Counted from the stretch's first letter, positions 38,081 through 48,181 are shown. The stretch is 64,000 bases of DNA from an uncultured Pirellulaceae bacterium (GCA_937929805.1 CALFUT010000012.1:62001-126000); one strand, 5' to 3'. Made by a program: numbers and translations. Notes: generated by a model from the letters alone, not told the origin.

Positions 38081-39262
38081 CTACAATTTGTCCGCGTAGA
38101 ACTCGCGAATTTCTCGCTTGAGCTTTTCCATGTCGTTGCCGAAGTGCCGTGCGAAAAGCTTTAGCTCGTCCGCCGGGGTGAGCTTGGTGAACGGTTTTCT
38201 CGCTGCGTCCGCTTTCATGAAGCGGATCAGTTGCTCGCGTTTCTGCTCGGCCAAAAACCAAGTGAAAGCCCACGATAGCGTGTAGTATTCCAACGGCTTG
38301 GACTCGAACAAGCGATTGTTGCCAACAAGGCTGACCATTCTGGCCGGTAAGTTGCTGTGCGGTTTCAGTTTTTTAAGTGCCGCCAGTCGTCTCTTATTGA
38401 TGCGATGATCTGGTTTTTTGAACTGCTTGCTGCGACTGTAGCCGGGGGCTTCGAACAGCATCGCCAGTCCTTCCGCAATCCACAGCGGCGGCGGGCTGAA
38501 TCGGTTTTGAACGTTGGTGTTGAAGGCCGACTGGTGTGTCGCCTCGTGAATGATGGTGGGATGGCTGTACAACCAAGTTTCATCTTCGACACGGACCTTG
38601 CTTGACGGGTCGAACATCACCATGCGATTACTTGTGTTGTGGTAGAAGCCTTGGATGGCGCGATCGGAAACTTTCAGTTCGTTTTTCATGAACAGATCAA
38701 AGTCTCGACGCGAACGTAGCACGATGGCCACCAGCGGGAACTTTGGCTCCGTGGGTGTCATTCCATTTTGCTGGCACCAATACACAAAAGACTGGTGGAG
38801 TTTTTCGAAGGGCTCGGCCCAGATTTTGGCGGTTCCGTGCGGGTGGACGACGACGTAATGTTCGGTGGTCGATACGGCGTACCGGCTGCCGAATTCTTTT
38901 TTTAACCGCTCTTTCAGTTCTTCGTTTGTGTACGGAAGGAAATTGCGGTCGATCAGCTCGATCTTCTTCTCGACGCTGGCGGGCAGGTACGATACTCGGC
39001 CATCCCACCGGAGCAGTGCGAGTTGTTTTCCGTCAAAGCCAAGCGGCGAGCCATAGAAATTTTTGCCGTCGTGTGGGAACTTGATCGTGGGTAAGCCAGT
39101 CGATTGTTTGGCGATCTCTTTGGCGGGATCGGGCGGCAACTTCTTACCGGCATGTTTCGGAATTTGAAGCTGAGCGACGGCAGGATTCGCGAGAAATGTG
39201 ATCGCGAGTCCGGCAAGGATCGAGGCGATCAGGGTCTGCGTTCGAGGCTCAATTAGAATCAT
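38081..39262 (-). CDS. Secreted DUF1570 metallopeptidase-like protein
   Basis: A 393-residue exported protein with signal peptide MILIEPRTQTLIASILAGLA through PAVAQ. HEATHQ near residues 238-243 is an HExxH-type zinc motif, followed by LWIAEGLAMLFE, as in DUF1570 proteins common in planctomycetes. Mid-region YAVSTTEHYVVVHP also fits. Its ATG overlaps the hemC stop (ATGA), so it is cotranscribed with hemC though functionally unrelated. Confidence 0.82.
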   Translation of the reverse strand: MILIEPRTQTLIASILAGLAITFLANPAVAQLQIPKHAGKKLPPDPAKEIAKQSTGLPTIKFPHDGKNFYGSPLGFDGKQLALLRWDGRVSYLPASVEKKIELIDRNFLPYTNEELKERLKKEFGSRYAVSTTEHYVVVHPHGTAKIWAEPFEKLHQSFVYWCQQNGMTPTEPKFPLVAIVLRSRRDFDLFMKNELKVSDRAIQGFYHNTSNRMVMFDPSSKVRVEDETWLYSHPTIIHEATHQSAFNTNVQNRFSPPPLWIAEGLAMLFEAPGYSRSKQFKKPDHRINKRRLAALKKLKPHSNLPARMVSLVGNNRLFESKPLEYYTLSWAFTWFLAEQKREQLIRFMKADAARKPFTKLTPADELKLFARHFGNDMEKLKREIREFYADKL

Positions 39263-40203
39263 CGTACACTTTTCAGAAGTCGATCGGCGCCCTGCTCCAT
39301 CAGTTGTTCCGCCACGATCTTTCCAAGTCTGATCGATTCTTCCAGCGGCAGGGTGTGAGTTGTTTGCAAGCGTTCGGTGCCGTCGGTGCTGAGCACCGCG
39401 CCGGTCAAAGTCAGGCCAGACGTTCCGCCGACTTGCGCGACGGTCGTCGATGCGCCGACGGGTGCCAAACAGCCTGCAAACAATGCCTTTAGCATCGAGC
39501 GTTCTGCGAATGCTCGATGGTAGCTGTCGGTGTCGCTCAATCGACGGACGATTGAAACAGTGGCGATGTCGAATTTGCGAGTTTCCAGTCCGAGCGCTCC
39601 TTGCCCGACTGCTGGCAGCAGCTGTTCGGGCTCAAATCTGTGAGCAATTCGGCGTTCAAGTCCAAGCCGTTTCAATCCGGCAGCGGCTAGGATGATGGCA
39701 TCGAACTCGGCGTTGTCAAGCTTTTTCAAACGGGTGTCAACGTTGCCGCGAATGTCACGGATTTCCAAATCGGGACGAAGGTATTTCAGTTGAGCGGCGC
39801 GACGAACGCTGCCGGTTCCAATGACGGCTTTGTCGGGCAGTTCATCCAAGGCAGCAAACCGATTGCTGACGAAAGCGTCTGCGGTATCCTCACGCGGCGG
39901 CACTGCGGCAACGGTTAGGTCCGGGTGATCTTCGGTTGGAAGATCTTTCAAGCTGTGGACGGCAAGGTCAATTTTCTCTTCAAGCAAGGCGACTTGAAGC
40001 TGTTTGGTGAACAAGCCTTGGCCGCCAATTTGAGCAAGCGGCCCGGCCGTTACGTCGCCTTCGGTCTTGATCTGGATCAGTTCGACCGAGTGTCCCAGCG
40101 TTTCCAGTTGCGACTTGACCCAGTTGCTTTGCCACAGGGCCAGTTTGCTGGCGCGGGTGCCAAGGCGGATGGCGGATGTTGAAACGGCGGCTGAGTTTGG
40201 CAT
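39259..40203 (-). CDS. hemC: Hydroxymethylbilane synthase (porphobilinogen deaminase)
   Basis: A 314-residue haem-pathway enzyme polymerising four porphobilinogens. IRLGTRASKLALWQ opens the protein at about residue 12; RDIRGNVDTRLKKLD is the substrate-binding region; the dipyrromethane cofactor Cys is in FAGCLAPVGA near residue 243. Start at 40203 is chosen by family alignment; the open frame up to 40515 runs into the DUF502 gene. Stop overlaps the next ATG. Confidence 0.95.
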   Translation of the reverse strand: MPNSAAVSTSAIRLGTRASKLALWQSNWVKSQLETLGHSVELIQIKTEGDVTAGPLAQIGGQGLFTKQLQVALLEEKIDLAVHSLKDLPTEDHPDLTVAAVPPREDTADAFVSNRFAALDELPDKAVIGTGSVRRAAQLKYLRPDLEIRDIRGNVDTRLKKLDNAEFDAIILAAAGLKRLGLERRIAHRFEPEQLLPAVGQGALGLETRKFDIATVSIVRRLSDTDSYHRAFAERSMLKALFAGCLAPVGASTTVAQVGGTSGLTLTGAVLSTDGTERLQTTHTLPLEESIRLGKIVAEQLMEQGADRLLKSVR

Positions 40204-40379
40204 CAGTGGTGGCGTATCTTGGGAGTGAACGATCGTCACGTGGAACCTAGCCGAGGACTGATCATCGCCATAGACTTCAGCCGGGCAGTTTCGCTGAACT
40301 GAAGGGCTGAACTGAAGGGCTTGGCGGAAGACATTTTCGGGCAGGTTCGCGGGAAAGCTCACACTTTCCCAGCCCTCAT

Positions 40380-41468
40380 TTATACGCCCGATGACGCGTC
40401 TTTGTAATCCGTGATCGGTGGAATCGTTGGCGTGGTAAAGCCCTTGGCCCCATTCACCGCCTGCGATTCCAGCACAAGCTTTGGATTCTGGTGGTCCGGA
40501 ACAACGACGCCGCAACTGACGCAGAATTGAATGGCCTGGTCGATCGTCAAGTCAAGCTCGACAGTTTGACTTTTCGGGATCGAGATCGTGAAGCCTGTTG
40601 CAGGCATCGGGCTGGTTGGCATCAGGACGCTTAACATCGGTTCGCCCGCTGCGGCGTGAAGACCAATCAGGCTCTCGCCGGTGACAAAGCCGATGGACCA
40701 GATGCCCTTGCGGGGATATTCCAACGCGACGACTCGGTTGAACTGCGGCGCGTTGGTTTCCCCCATCGAATTGTCGCTGAGTGCAAAATCAGTGACTTGT
40801 TTCACCGATGAATAAACGTTGCGGATGATCGGCAATCGGTCGATCACCGATTCGAAGAAACGCCAAAACATGCGGCCGACGCCCGCAGCCAGAAGTTTTC
40901 CGAACAAGTACATCGTCCCGAGAAACAGGATTAGCACGATCGGCATGACGATGCGACGTTCCAAGTACGTCAGTTCCGCGAAGCGAAGATAATACTGCCG
41001 CGCGTCGATCGGAGAAGTTTCTCCGGGGTTCTCATCGACCGTGGCGACGACTTCAGCGGGGACCCACTGTCTTCCGACTTGAACCAGAGGTTTTTTTCGG
41101 TCGGTTAGAACGACGGCAGCTCCATCGATCATTTTGCTCGCGTAGCCACTATCCGGATCAGCAAGTGCTTTTTGAACTTCGGCGTTGTCGCGGATGTCGG
41201 AAATTCGCCAAACGATGTAACGGGCCGTCAATGATTCGGCAGGCCGGATGATCGATTGCTCGATCGTGTTCCAAGCCCATGCGAACAACAGAATGGTCAA
41301 CAGGGGCGGCAGCAGAACGGCAAAGCCTCGCAAGACCGCACTTCGGAAGGGCCGGAAAGATTCGCTGAACCATGCTCGAAAGCCACGCTTCGAATCAGAC
41401 GCTGCTTCATCGCCATGGTTTGGCACGTCAGGTTTGGTTGATTCGTGTTGAGGTTCAGCGTTGTTCAT
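40380..41468 (-). CDS. DUF502 family membrane protein
   Basis: A 362-residue inner-membrane protein. The first membrane segment is at about 45-65 (FAVLLPPLLTILLFAWAW), the second at about 175-195 (IVLILFLGTMYLFG). FESVIDRLPIIRNVYSSVKQ and the SVLMPTSPMPATGF segment are typical of DUF502. An insertion of about 60 residues between the membrane segments is longer than usual. Function unknown. Confidence 0.83.
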   Translation of the reverse strand: MNNAEPQHESTKPDVPNHGDEAASDSKRGFRAWFSESFRPFRSAVLRGFAVLLPPLLTILLFAWAWNTIEQSIIRPAESLTARYIVWRISDIRDNAEVQKALADPDSGYASKMIDGAAVVLTDRKKPLVQVGRQWVPAEVVATVDENPGETSPIDARQYYLRFAELTYLERRIVMPIVLILFLGTMYLFGKLLAAGVGRMFWRFFESVIDRLPIIRNVYSSVKQVTDFALSDNSMGETNAPQFNRVVALEYPRKGIWSIGFVTGESLIGLHAAAGEPMLSVLMPTSPMPATGFTISIPKSQTVELDLTIDQAIQFCVSCGVVVPDHQNPKLVLESQAVNGAKGFTTPTIPPITDYKDASSGV

Positions 41469-41552
41469 CAGAGAAGATTTTTAACACACTTGTAGTTATG
41501 CAAAACCGGTCAAGCCGATAGATGTTCGTTTGGACACAAGATTGTCTTAGTG

Positions 41553-42332
41553 TCAGTCAGCCGAAGTGGCTCTGGCAATCACCGCGACGACTACTTGCTT
41601 CGCGCCGGCTTGCTTGAGCATCCGGGTTGCCTCGATCAAGGTCGCTCCGGAGGTCATCACGTCGTCAATCAGCATCACCGAGCGGCCAGCGACCTTGTTC
41701 GGATGCCTGCAAACAAAGGCGTTGCGAACGTTCTGCAGCCTTGCGGTCCTAGACAAAGTCCCTTGTTTCAACGTCGGTTTTACCGCTCGAAGGATACGTT
41801 GTGATTGGGGTATCCCAGTCATTTTTTCAATATTTTGCGCGATCAGAGAGGGACCGTGAAATCCCTTGCTGAAAAACTGCCGTTTCCAGTGTGTTGGAAT
41901 CGGGACCATTAGGTCGATATCGGCGGTTTGATGATGTTTTTTTATTTCTTGGCCAAGAAGCCGGCCAAGCTGAGACATTAGCGTTTCATCGCCAGCGTTC
42001 TTTGCTTGAATCACCAGTTGCTGCAACAAACCCTGATAATTGTGAACCGACAATGCCAGATTGAATGGGAGGTCTTGTCGGAAGCACGATGCACAGCCGC
42101 GTGAATATGGGCTTGGCTGAGCCAGCACCGCCGCACAAGACTGACAGCGGTCGGAATTTTGAGCGTCAATCTGAAGGCGACAGGTTCGGCACCAGCCGTC
42201 GTCTTCCCATACGTTGTCGAAGCATGCTGCGGCGTGACCGGGCTGAAACTCTGCGTGGCAGCTTGGGCAGCTTCGGGGAAACAGTAGTCGCAAGACGTGA
42301 CGGGCTGTCGGCAAAAGTTGGTTGATCGACAT
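41553..42332 (-). CDS. comF: ComF family phosphoribosyltransferase-like protein
   Basis: A 259-residue protein with four CxxC-type zinc pairs in the N-terminal 90 residues (CPSCHAEF, CRTC, CQSC, CASC) and a C-terminal PRTase fold with the PRPP loop VMLIDDVMTSGATL near residue 218-231. ComF homologues act in DNA uptake. A GTG at 42335 is an alternative start. First gene of the leftward comF-DUF502-hemC-DUF1570 run. Confidence 0.87.
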   Translation of the reverse strand: MSINQLLPTARHVLRLLFPRSCPSCHAEFQPGHAAACFDNVWEDDGWCRTCRLQIDAQNSDRCQSCAAVLAQPSPYSRGCASCFRQDLPFNLALSVHNYQGLLQQLVIQAKNAGDETLMSQLGRLLGQEIKKHHQTADIDLMVPIPTHWKRQFFSKGFHGPSLIAQNIEKMTGIPQSQRILRAVKPTLKQGTLSRTARLQNVRNAFVCRHPNKVAGRSVMLIDDVMTSGATLIEATRMLKQAGAKQVVVAVIARATSAD

Positions 42333-43014
42333 CACAATGATTGGTTGTAGGATGAACGAAGCTTTTCCAAAGTGGTCACTCGCGAAACAAAAATCCTGCT
42401 GACTTGCTTGAGGATTGGGCTCGGAACCACTTCAGGGTTCGTGTGCTCGAATCGGTCAGCAATTTCTGCGAATGCTTGACTTTTTGAACCGCGCTTTTTG
42501 AACCGCATAAGGTTACCAGATTTCTTCGAACGAAGTGCGAAAAACCACCCCTGTTGCGTGCTTCCGTTTGATGGCGTGGAGAAAGTACAAAACTGCGGTG
42601 TGTCAATTTGGTTGGGATTGTGCTCAACGGGCAAACGGAGGCTCGTGGTTACGATTTGGAAACGGGAGAAGCGTTAAGGCAATGTAGCGGTCAAACCGAA
42701 CGTCCCTGCCCATCCGCCGTTGTCGGTAGCGGTCATCGCTACTCGTTCTTGGGGGCGTTCAATCAGTTGCTTCACAGCTTCAGGCGAGTTGCAACAAGGG
42801 ATGGGGATCGATCCGAGTGACCATAGCAACGCAAATTTGCCCCAACGGGGTAAACGGTGCTATCAGATTTCGACTTCTTTGAGTCAGAATCGCGGCAATA
42901 ACGCCCGATCTCATAAGTCAATCGATGTTTGATGGCTGATTGATATCGGACCGATTCTTGGTTCGAGTTATAAACGAGGTTTATTATTTGACGACTTTCT
43001 CAGCCATCGTTTCG
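42333..43014. other. Intergenic region between comF and LptF/G gene
   Basis: About 680 bases separating divergent genes. A leftward frame at 42332-42634 (about 100 codons) is basic and Ser-rich but shows no family features, and nothing else is convincing. No repeat or promoter assigned. Confidence 0.5.
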
Positions 43015-44160
43015 ATGCTTCGCATGACCATTCTTGATCGATATTTACTGACGCTATTCATCAAGATCTTCGTTGTTTGCTTTCTCAGTTTCAGCGGGCT
43101 ATTCGTCGTGATCCACCTGTTCAGTAACTTGGACGAGCTGGCAGCATTGGCGTCCAATGAGGGCGGTTGGCCGAAGTTAATGCAGAAGTTTTACGTGCCT
43201 CGACTGGTTGATATCTTTGACAAGACCGCCGCCATGATGGCGCTCTTTGCCGCGATCTTTGCGGTCACGCTGATGCAGCGTAGACGGGAGGTGACCGCGA
43301 TCCAAGCATCAGGTTTGCCGTTGCGTCGGATCCTTCGGCCTGTGCTTTTGTTTTCGTTAATCATCGTTGCGGTCGCGGCAGTGAACCGCGAATGGTTGCT
43401 ACCCCAATATCGAGATCGACTGGTGCGAACGCCTCAAGATTGGGCCGGAGAAAAAGAGATGCCCATCACCGTCAATGATGATTGGCGATCTGGCGTACGG
43501 CTTCGAGGCAACCATGTCGTGGTATCAAAAAGATTAATCGACCAGCCGGATGTGCAACTTCCGTTCGAGTTACCAAACGCGGTGACTCGGTTGAGGGCCC
43601 AGTTCGCAACGATTGAACCCGCAACCACGTTCGCCCCAGCGGGTCTGTTGCTAAGCGGCGTTGTGCAGCCAGATGAAGTTGACTCGATGGCATCCGTCAC
43701 TGATGGCAAATCATTTGGCGTGTGGACGTCTGCCGATCAAGATTGGTTGCGCGAGGGGCAGTGCTTTGTTGCCTGCGACTTTGATGCTGAGAAACTCGCC
43801 TACGGAAGCAAGCTGGACGATTTTCGAACCATCCCCGAGTTGATGTCGGATGTCCGCGCACCGCAATCGTCGTTTGGGCGGAGCGATCGATTGGCGTTGC
43901 ACGCTCGACTGATTAAGCCGCTGCTCGACCTGACGCTCGTGTTGCTGGGCTTGCCGATCGTGCTGTCTCAAACGAATCGCAACGTGTTCTTGTCCGCAGG
44001 TTTGTGCCTGTTGGTTGTGGGCGTGTTTCATTTGGCGGTGATGGCCAGCCACAGTTTCGGCAGCTATCGAGTGATTCAGCCTGCGTCGCTGGCCGCTTGG
44101 TTGCCGGTGATGGTTTTTGCCCCGTTGGCGATGCTCTCGATGCGGAAACTGAATCAGTGA
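43015..44160 (+). CDS. LptF/LptG family permease (LPS export)
   Basis: A 381-residue YjgP/YjgQ protein. MTILDRYLLTLFIKIF begins the first membrane segment; three N-terminal and three C-terminal membrane segments flank a periplasmic beta-jelly-roll-like middle (about 125-290), the layout of LptF/G, which extract lipopolysaccharide with LptB. MQRRREVTAIQASGLPLRRI near residue 85-105 is the coupling-helix region. The start may be 43015 or 43024. Consistent with the lipid A genes at the right of the window. Confidence 0.87.
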   Translation: MLRMTILDRYLLTLFIKIFVVCFLSFSGLFVVIHLFSNLDELAALASNEGGWPKLMQKFYVPRLVDIFDKTAAMMALFAAIFAVTLMQRRREVTAIQASGLPLRRILRPVLLFSLIIVAVAAVNREWLLPQYRDRLVRTPQDWAGEKEMPITVNDDWRSGVRLRGNHVVVSKRLIDQPDVQLPFELPNAVTRLRAQFATIEPATTFAPAGLLLSGVVQPDEVDSMASVTDGKSFGVWTSADQDWLREGQCFVACDFDAEKLAYGSKLDDFRTIPELMSDVRAPQSSFGRSDRLALHARLIKPLLDLTLVLLGLPIVLSQTNRNVFLSAGLCLLVVGVFHLAVMASHSFGSYRVIQPASLAAWLPVMVFAPLAMLSMRKLNQ

Positions 44161-44235
44161 ACGACGTAAACGATCGCGTAGGTTGCTCTTTTCGCGACGA
44201 CAGAACTAACCCTAAAGCAAGCGGCCGTTCGTGAC

Positions 44236-44808
44236 ATGTACGTTTTTTTTGACACCGAAACGTCGGATCTTCCTCGGAACTTCAACGCTCCTGAATCCGA
44301 TGTCGGCAACTGGCCACATCTCGTTCAGATCGCTTGGGTGGTGGGTGAGTCGTTAGATACGGTGTCCGAACCCGAGGTCTATTTGTTCAAGCCCGACGGT
44401 TTTCGAATTGCTCAGGGAGCGATCGCTGTCCATGGTATTTCAAACGAGTTTGCGGAAGCGAACGGCGTTCCGCTCCAACCGGTGCTAAGCCGATTTGTAG
44501 ATACGGTGAACAACGCGACGACGGTGGTGGCTCATAATATGTCGTTTGACATTAACATCATTGGGGCAGCATGTGCTCGCGCCGGGATCCCAAATCCGAT
44601 TCACGGGAAAACGACTCGATGCACGATGCAGGAGAGTACCCGCTATTGCCGAATTCCATCACGCCGCCGAGGTTACAAGTGGCCAACATTGACGGAACTG
44701 CACCGCAAACTGTTCGGGGCGGGTTTTGGGAACGCTCACGATGCGGCCGAGGATACGGTCGCTTGCATGAAGTGTTTCTTCCGGCTGCAAGAGCTGAAGG
44801 TGATGTGA
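44236..44808 (+). CDS. DEDDh 3'-5' exonuclease (DnaQ/RNase T-like)
   Basis: A 190-residue nuclease. Exo I is FFDTETSD (residues 4-11), Exo II HNMSFD near 98-103 and Exo III HDAAEDT near 170-176, giving the DEDDh set of catalytic residues. Stand-alone exonuclease domain without polymerase or BRCT parts; may act in proofreading, repair or RNA trimming. Confidence 0.88.
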   Translation: MYVFFDTETSDLPRNFNAPESDVGNWPHLVQIAWVVGESLDTVSEPEVYLFKPDGFRIAQGAIAVHGISNEFAEANGVPLQPVLSRFVDTVNNATTVVAHNMSFDINIIGAACARAGIPNPIHGKTTRCTMQESTRYCRIPSRRRGYKWPTLTELHRKLFGAGFGNAHDAAEDTVACMKCFFRLQELKVM

Positions 44809-44829
44809 ATAACGATTCGTTGCACCGAT

Positions 44830-45717
44830 TTAATCAGAAAGCTTTACGTAGGGCCGGATTTGGGCAAGGCTCTTGTCTCCGATTCCGCTGACGTCCAGCA
44901 GTGCCTCGATCGATTTGTACGGGCGACGCTCGATGATTCGATTGGCCATGACCTCACCAATGCCCGGTAGTCGCATCAGGTCGTCTCGAGCCGCAAGGTT
45001 TAGGTTGATCTTGTTCTCGGCGTCCAAGGGTTGTCCTTGAACGGCCAACGCGAGCTCGGCGGCTTCTTCCCGTTCTTTTTGCCTTTCGACCGGGAGTGAA
45101 TCCCAGTCGGTCAGTGCCCAGACGCCTGCATTTCTTGCAGCGGCTTGCAGTTCGATATCCCTGAGCCAACTGCGTTGTTCGTCGTGAGGTCGTCCGCTAG
45201 GCGTTTTTCGGTAGACACCGAAGGCCCGCGCTAGCCCGAGCCGAACCAGTTGCTCGCCCAAGTCTTTGCCGGCGTTGGTCGTGATGAAGGCGTAATACCT
45301 TTTGTAATTTGCGTCGCCTCGGCCGTCGGCGAACGAAGTGTGGACGGTGAACGGTTTTTGCAATTCCCTCTCGACCACGGTTTTGGCCTTTTTCCCAACG
45401 TCTTTTGCGGCGGCAATGGATGTCGCGGCACTGCCGCCGTGCCGAGCAATTCCAAAATATCTTCGTTGGGCTCTTAGTCGTCGTGCGTCGGTGGTGTCGT
45501 TCACGTGTGACTCAAGACAGTCGACGCAATACAAACGGAAGGTGTACTCTTTTCCGTCTTCGTCTTTGACGCGGAAACTATCGCCGTCCGCCCAATCGGT
45601 TTTGACCAACGTGCAGTTGGTTAACTTGATCAGTTCGTCTGCCCGGCCCGTGCCAGCGAATTGTACGACGCAAATGATGAAGCCAAGAAGGACGCTTCGT
45701 GTTTTTTGCTGGTTCAT
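44830..45717 (-). CDS. Secreted SNase-like nuclease with C-terminal HhH domain
   Basis: A 295-residue exported protein: signal peptide (about 1-26), an SNase/thermonuclease-like domain (about 35-200; YTFRLYCVDCLE, LVRLGLARAFGV) and a ComEA-type double helix-hairpin-helix DNA-binding domain (about 232-290; LMRLPGIGEVMANRIIE, LLDVSGIGDKSLAQI). Likely degrades or binds extracellular DNA. Convergent with the exonuclease gene (21 bases between stops). Confidence 0.8.
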   Translation of the reverse strand: MNQQKTRSVLLGFIICVVQFAGTGRADELIKLTNCTLVKTDWADGDSFRVKDEDGKEYTFRLYCVDCLESHVNDTTDARRLRAQRRYFGIARHGGSAATSIAAAKDVGKKAKTVVERELQKPFTVHTSFADGRGDANYKRYYAFITTNAGKDLGEQLVRLGLARAFGVYRKTPSGRPHDEQRSWLRDIELQAAARNAGVWALTDWDSLPVERQKEREEAAELALAVQGQPLDAENKINLNLAARDDLMRLPGIGEVMANRIIERRPYKSIEALLDVSGIGDKSLAQIRPYVKLSD

Positions 45718-45856
45718 CGTGATGGGACTTTGCGGTTAACTTCGCAAGATCGGGGAGTTAGAAAACATTTGTTCGACATATCCAATTGGCAAAGTTTGTG
45801 TCAAAGAGTTGCCGTCGGTGTAGAGTTTCTTGCAGAGATTTGGCGATGCATGGCCT

Positions 45857-46669
45857 TTAATCGACGTTTAGCAGCGGACGTAACTCTTGAATCAATTCTT
45901 CGGTGGCTGCGATGCAGAAGCAGGGGTTGTTCAAATCGGGCTTCTGGCCGTGGTAGTCGGTGATCACACCGCCGGCTTCTTCCAAGATCAGCCAGCCTGC
46001 TGCCACGTCCCATGACTTCAAACAGTTGGCCCAGTAACCGTCGGTGCGACCGCAAGCCACGTAGCACAAGTTCAGCGCTGCCGAACCCAACCTTCGCAAG
46101 CTGGCGGCCTGTTCGACGACTCGGATGAAGCGAAGAACCTGTGGGTCATCCGATTTGACTCCTGCGGGTAAGCTGAAAACCAGCAAGGCATCTCTGACTG
46201 CGGTACAGTCGCTGGATTGAATTGGTTTTCCATTAAGCGTTGCACCCTGCCCCGCCGCCGCGCTATAGCACTCGTCCAGCAAGGGATCGAACACCGTTCC
46301 CACAAGTAACTTTCCGGAACGATACAGGGCGATCGAAACGGCAAACGAGCGAAGCTGGTGAATGAAGTTGGTGGTTCCATCAAGCGGGTCGACGATCCAG
46401 CAGTAGTCGTTGCTGTCGGCCGATACATTTCGTGCTGCTGAAGATTCCTCGCCCACGAATTGATGGTCGGGGAAACGGTCCAGCAGAATCTTGCGGATGA
46501 TTTCTTGGGCTTCGATGTCGGCTTCGGTCACAAAATCTCGTGGACCTTTTTGCGAGACCTCGGCTTGTCCGAGCCACTTCATCAGACACTCGCCGCCCGC
46601 CCTCGCCGCCTGCTGGGCGATTTCAAGAAATTGGCTTAGTTCTTCGGCGGTTGGTTCGTCAGTTGGCAC
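45857..46669 (-). CDS. Inositol monophosphatase family phosphatase
   Basis: A 270-residue lithium-sensitive phosphatase. Metal ligands are in GEESSAA near 72 and DPLDGTTNFIHQ near 93-104, with the third motif in SWDVAAGWLILEEAGG near 217-232. It hydrolyses inositol-1-phosphate or a related sugar phosphate (SuhB/CysQ/HisN members share the fold), so the substrate remains open. Confidence 0.9.
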   Translation of the reverse strand: MPTDEPTAEELSQFLEIAQQAARAGGECLMKWLGQAEVSQKGPRDFVTEADIEAQEIIRKILLDRFPDHQFVGEESSAARNVSADSNDYCWIVDPLDGTTNFIHQLRSFAVSIALYRSGKLLVGTVFDPLLDECYSAAAGQGATLNGKPIQSSDCTAVRDALLVFSLPAGVKSDDPQVLRFIRVVEQAASLRRLGSAALNLCYVACGRTDGYWANCLKSWDVAAGWLILEEAGGVITDYHGQKPDLNNPCFCIAATEELIQELRPLLNVD

Positions 46670-46863
46670 GATCGGGAATCCGTGGTTTGAATTACAAGGC
46701 CTGTCCGGGCTGTCGGATCAAGGCCTCGATTGTACGATATGAGGATGTATGACTCCACGGGCGGCCAAATGGGCGGCGCCGCGGATGACTCGCTGGTCGA
46801 TGCGATGTCGCCGTGTGGAAAAAACCGTGCGTGGAAGATCGTTCAGGCAATACCGTTAAAACA

Positions 46864-47694
46864 ATGTTGGGTGGCTTAATGAAGCGGCAGCAAAAATGGA
46901 ACTTGAAAGACGGGGTAGCGGTGCTCGACTGGCCCAACTTTCACTTGCGCGTGGATGCCTCGACCCCGGAGTTGGGTGGGGTGGCTTCGTTTTCAAAAGT
47001 GACACCTGATTCAGATGCTGGAAAGACTTTGGCTGCGGGGCCAAGCGGTTTTGACGCCGCATTGTTTCAAGTTCGGAATTCGGCCGATCAGCCGAACGGA
47101 GATGCCACGGAATCGGTCGAGACGTATTGCCGTGGCGGCGATTTGATTTCTCGCTATGCAGCCGACAGCAAAGATTCGATCTCGCGAGAGATTTATTGGC
47201 GATTGGTGACGGACGCGGTCGAGTTATCCGATCAGATTGCCAGTGTTGAAATGATGTACTCATTGCAAACCGATCTGCTGGACAGTGCTCCGCAGCCGTC
47301 GGTCCCGTCCACGTTTTCAAACGCGTCAACCCGATGGTTCCAATCACACCAAGGGCCTGACGATGCGGCTGATCCACAGTGGAATGAATGCGATTGGGAG
47401 GACGCTTGTTTTGCGGCGGGCGAAGGGGATGGTCGAGTCGCATGTGCGATCGCTTTTCCGGGAGGTAGTTCGCTGTTGCAAACCGTTTACCCGCCTGACT
47501 TGCGTGGCGTCGAGATGAATACGGTTGAACAGCAAACGGAGATTCATTGGCAGCTGCGGTCTGACTTTCTTGAAAAAGGAGTCATCCGCAGATTGAGACT
47601 GTTGACCGTTATCGGTGGTGAAGATGCGAGCGAGCAAGATTTACTCGGTGCAGCCAGTCACTTTTACCGATCAGAACTTCCACTGACGGTTTGA
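46864..47694 (+). CDS. Conserved hypothetical protein
   Basis: A 276-residue soluble, acidic protein of unrecognised family, mostly beta-strand by pattern (VAVLDWPNFHLRVD, REIYWRLVTDAVELSD). The start is uncertain: 46813 (GTG), 46864 or 46879 (ATG) are in frame. No signal peptide. It is followed 52 bases later by the acylphosphatase. Confidence 0.6.
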   Translation: MLGGLMKRQQKWNLKDGVAVLDWPNFHLRVDASTPELGGVASFSKVTPDSDAGKTLAAGPSGFDAALFQVRNSADQPNGDATESVETYCRGGDLISRYAADSKDSISREIYWRLVTDAVELSDQIASVEMMYSLQTDLLDSAPQPSVPSTFSNASTRWFQSHQGPDDAADPQWNECDWEDACFAAGEGDGRVACAIAFPGGSSLLQTVYPPDLRGVEMNTVEQQTEIHWQLRSDFLEKGVIRRLRLLTVIGGEDASEQDLLGAASHFYRSELPLTV

Positions 47695-47746
47695 CTAGGT
47701 CACGGTTGTGCAGCGACCAGTCCGCTTGACGTTGCGGGAGCCAAAA

Positions 47747-48022
47747 ATGAGCCAGACTCAATTTGATGTCATTTTTTCCGGGCGAGTCCAAGGAGTGGGC
47801 TTTCGCTACACCTCAAACGAAGTCGCTCGGCGATTTGAGGTGACCGGATGGGTGAAGAATCTGCCTGATGGTACCGTTCAGATGGTTGTCGAAGGCACCT
47901 CCAGCCAGCTGGAATCCTACTTGGACGCGGTGGGTGCGGAGACCCATGGGCGAGTGACGAAGCGTGAAATTCAACGCAAACCCGCGACGGGTGATTTCTC
48001 AGGGTTCGAGATTCGGCATTGA
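47747..48022 (+). CDS. acyP: Acylphosphatase
   Basis: A 91-residue enzyme hydrolysing acyl phosphates. The signature GRVQGVGFRYTSNEVARR (about 11-28) contains the catalytic Arg; GWVKNLPDGTVQMVVEG supplies the second motif with the catalytic Asn. Start at 47747 is set by family length. Confidence 0.93.
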   Translation: MSQTQFDVIFSGRVQGVGFRYTSNEVARRFEVTGWVKNLPDGTVQMVVEGTSSQLESYLDAVGAETHGRVTKREIQRKPATGDFSGFEIRH

Positions 48023-48181
48023 GTACGGTCATAACGCGCGATAGTTCTCACTCGAGCGGGTTCCGCGAGATTCATCCGGCTCTTTTAGCCATCGAACATT
48101 CCGGTCATAATGAACGTAAATATTCAGGTTGGCCAAACTGTTTGAGGCGGCCGTCCGAGAAACCTCACTTTTCTCCTCTTA

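Noticed and set aside
40204-40515. N-terminal extension of hemC
   Set aside because: It overlaps the DUF502 gene and lies before the conserved HemC start.
42332-42634. 100-codon leftward ORF between comF and the LptF/G gene
   Set aside because: It overlaps the comF start region and has no recognisable protein features or ribosome site.
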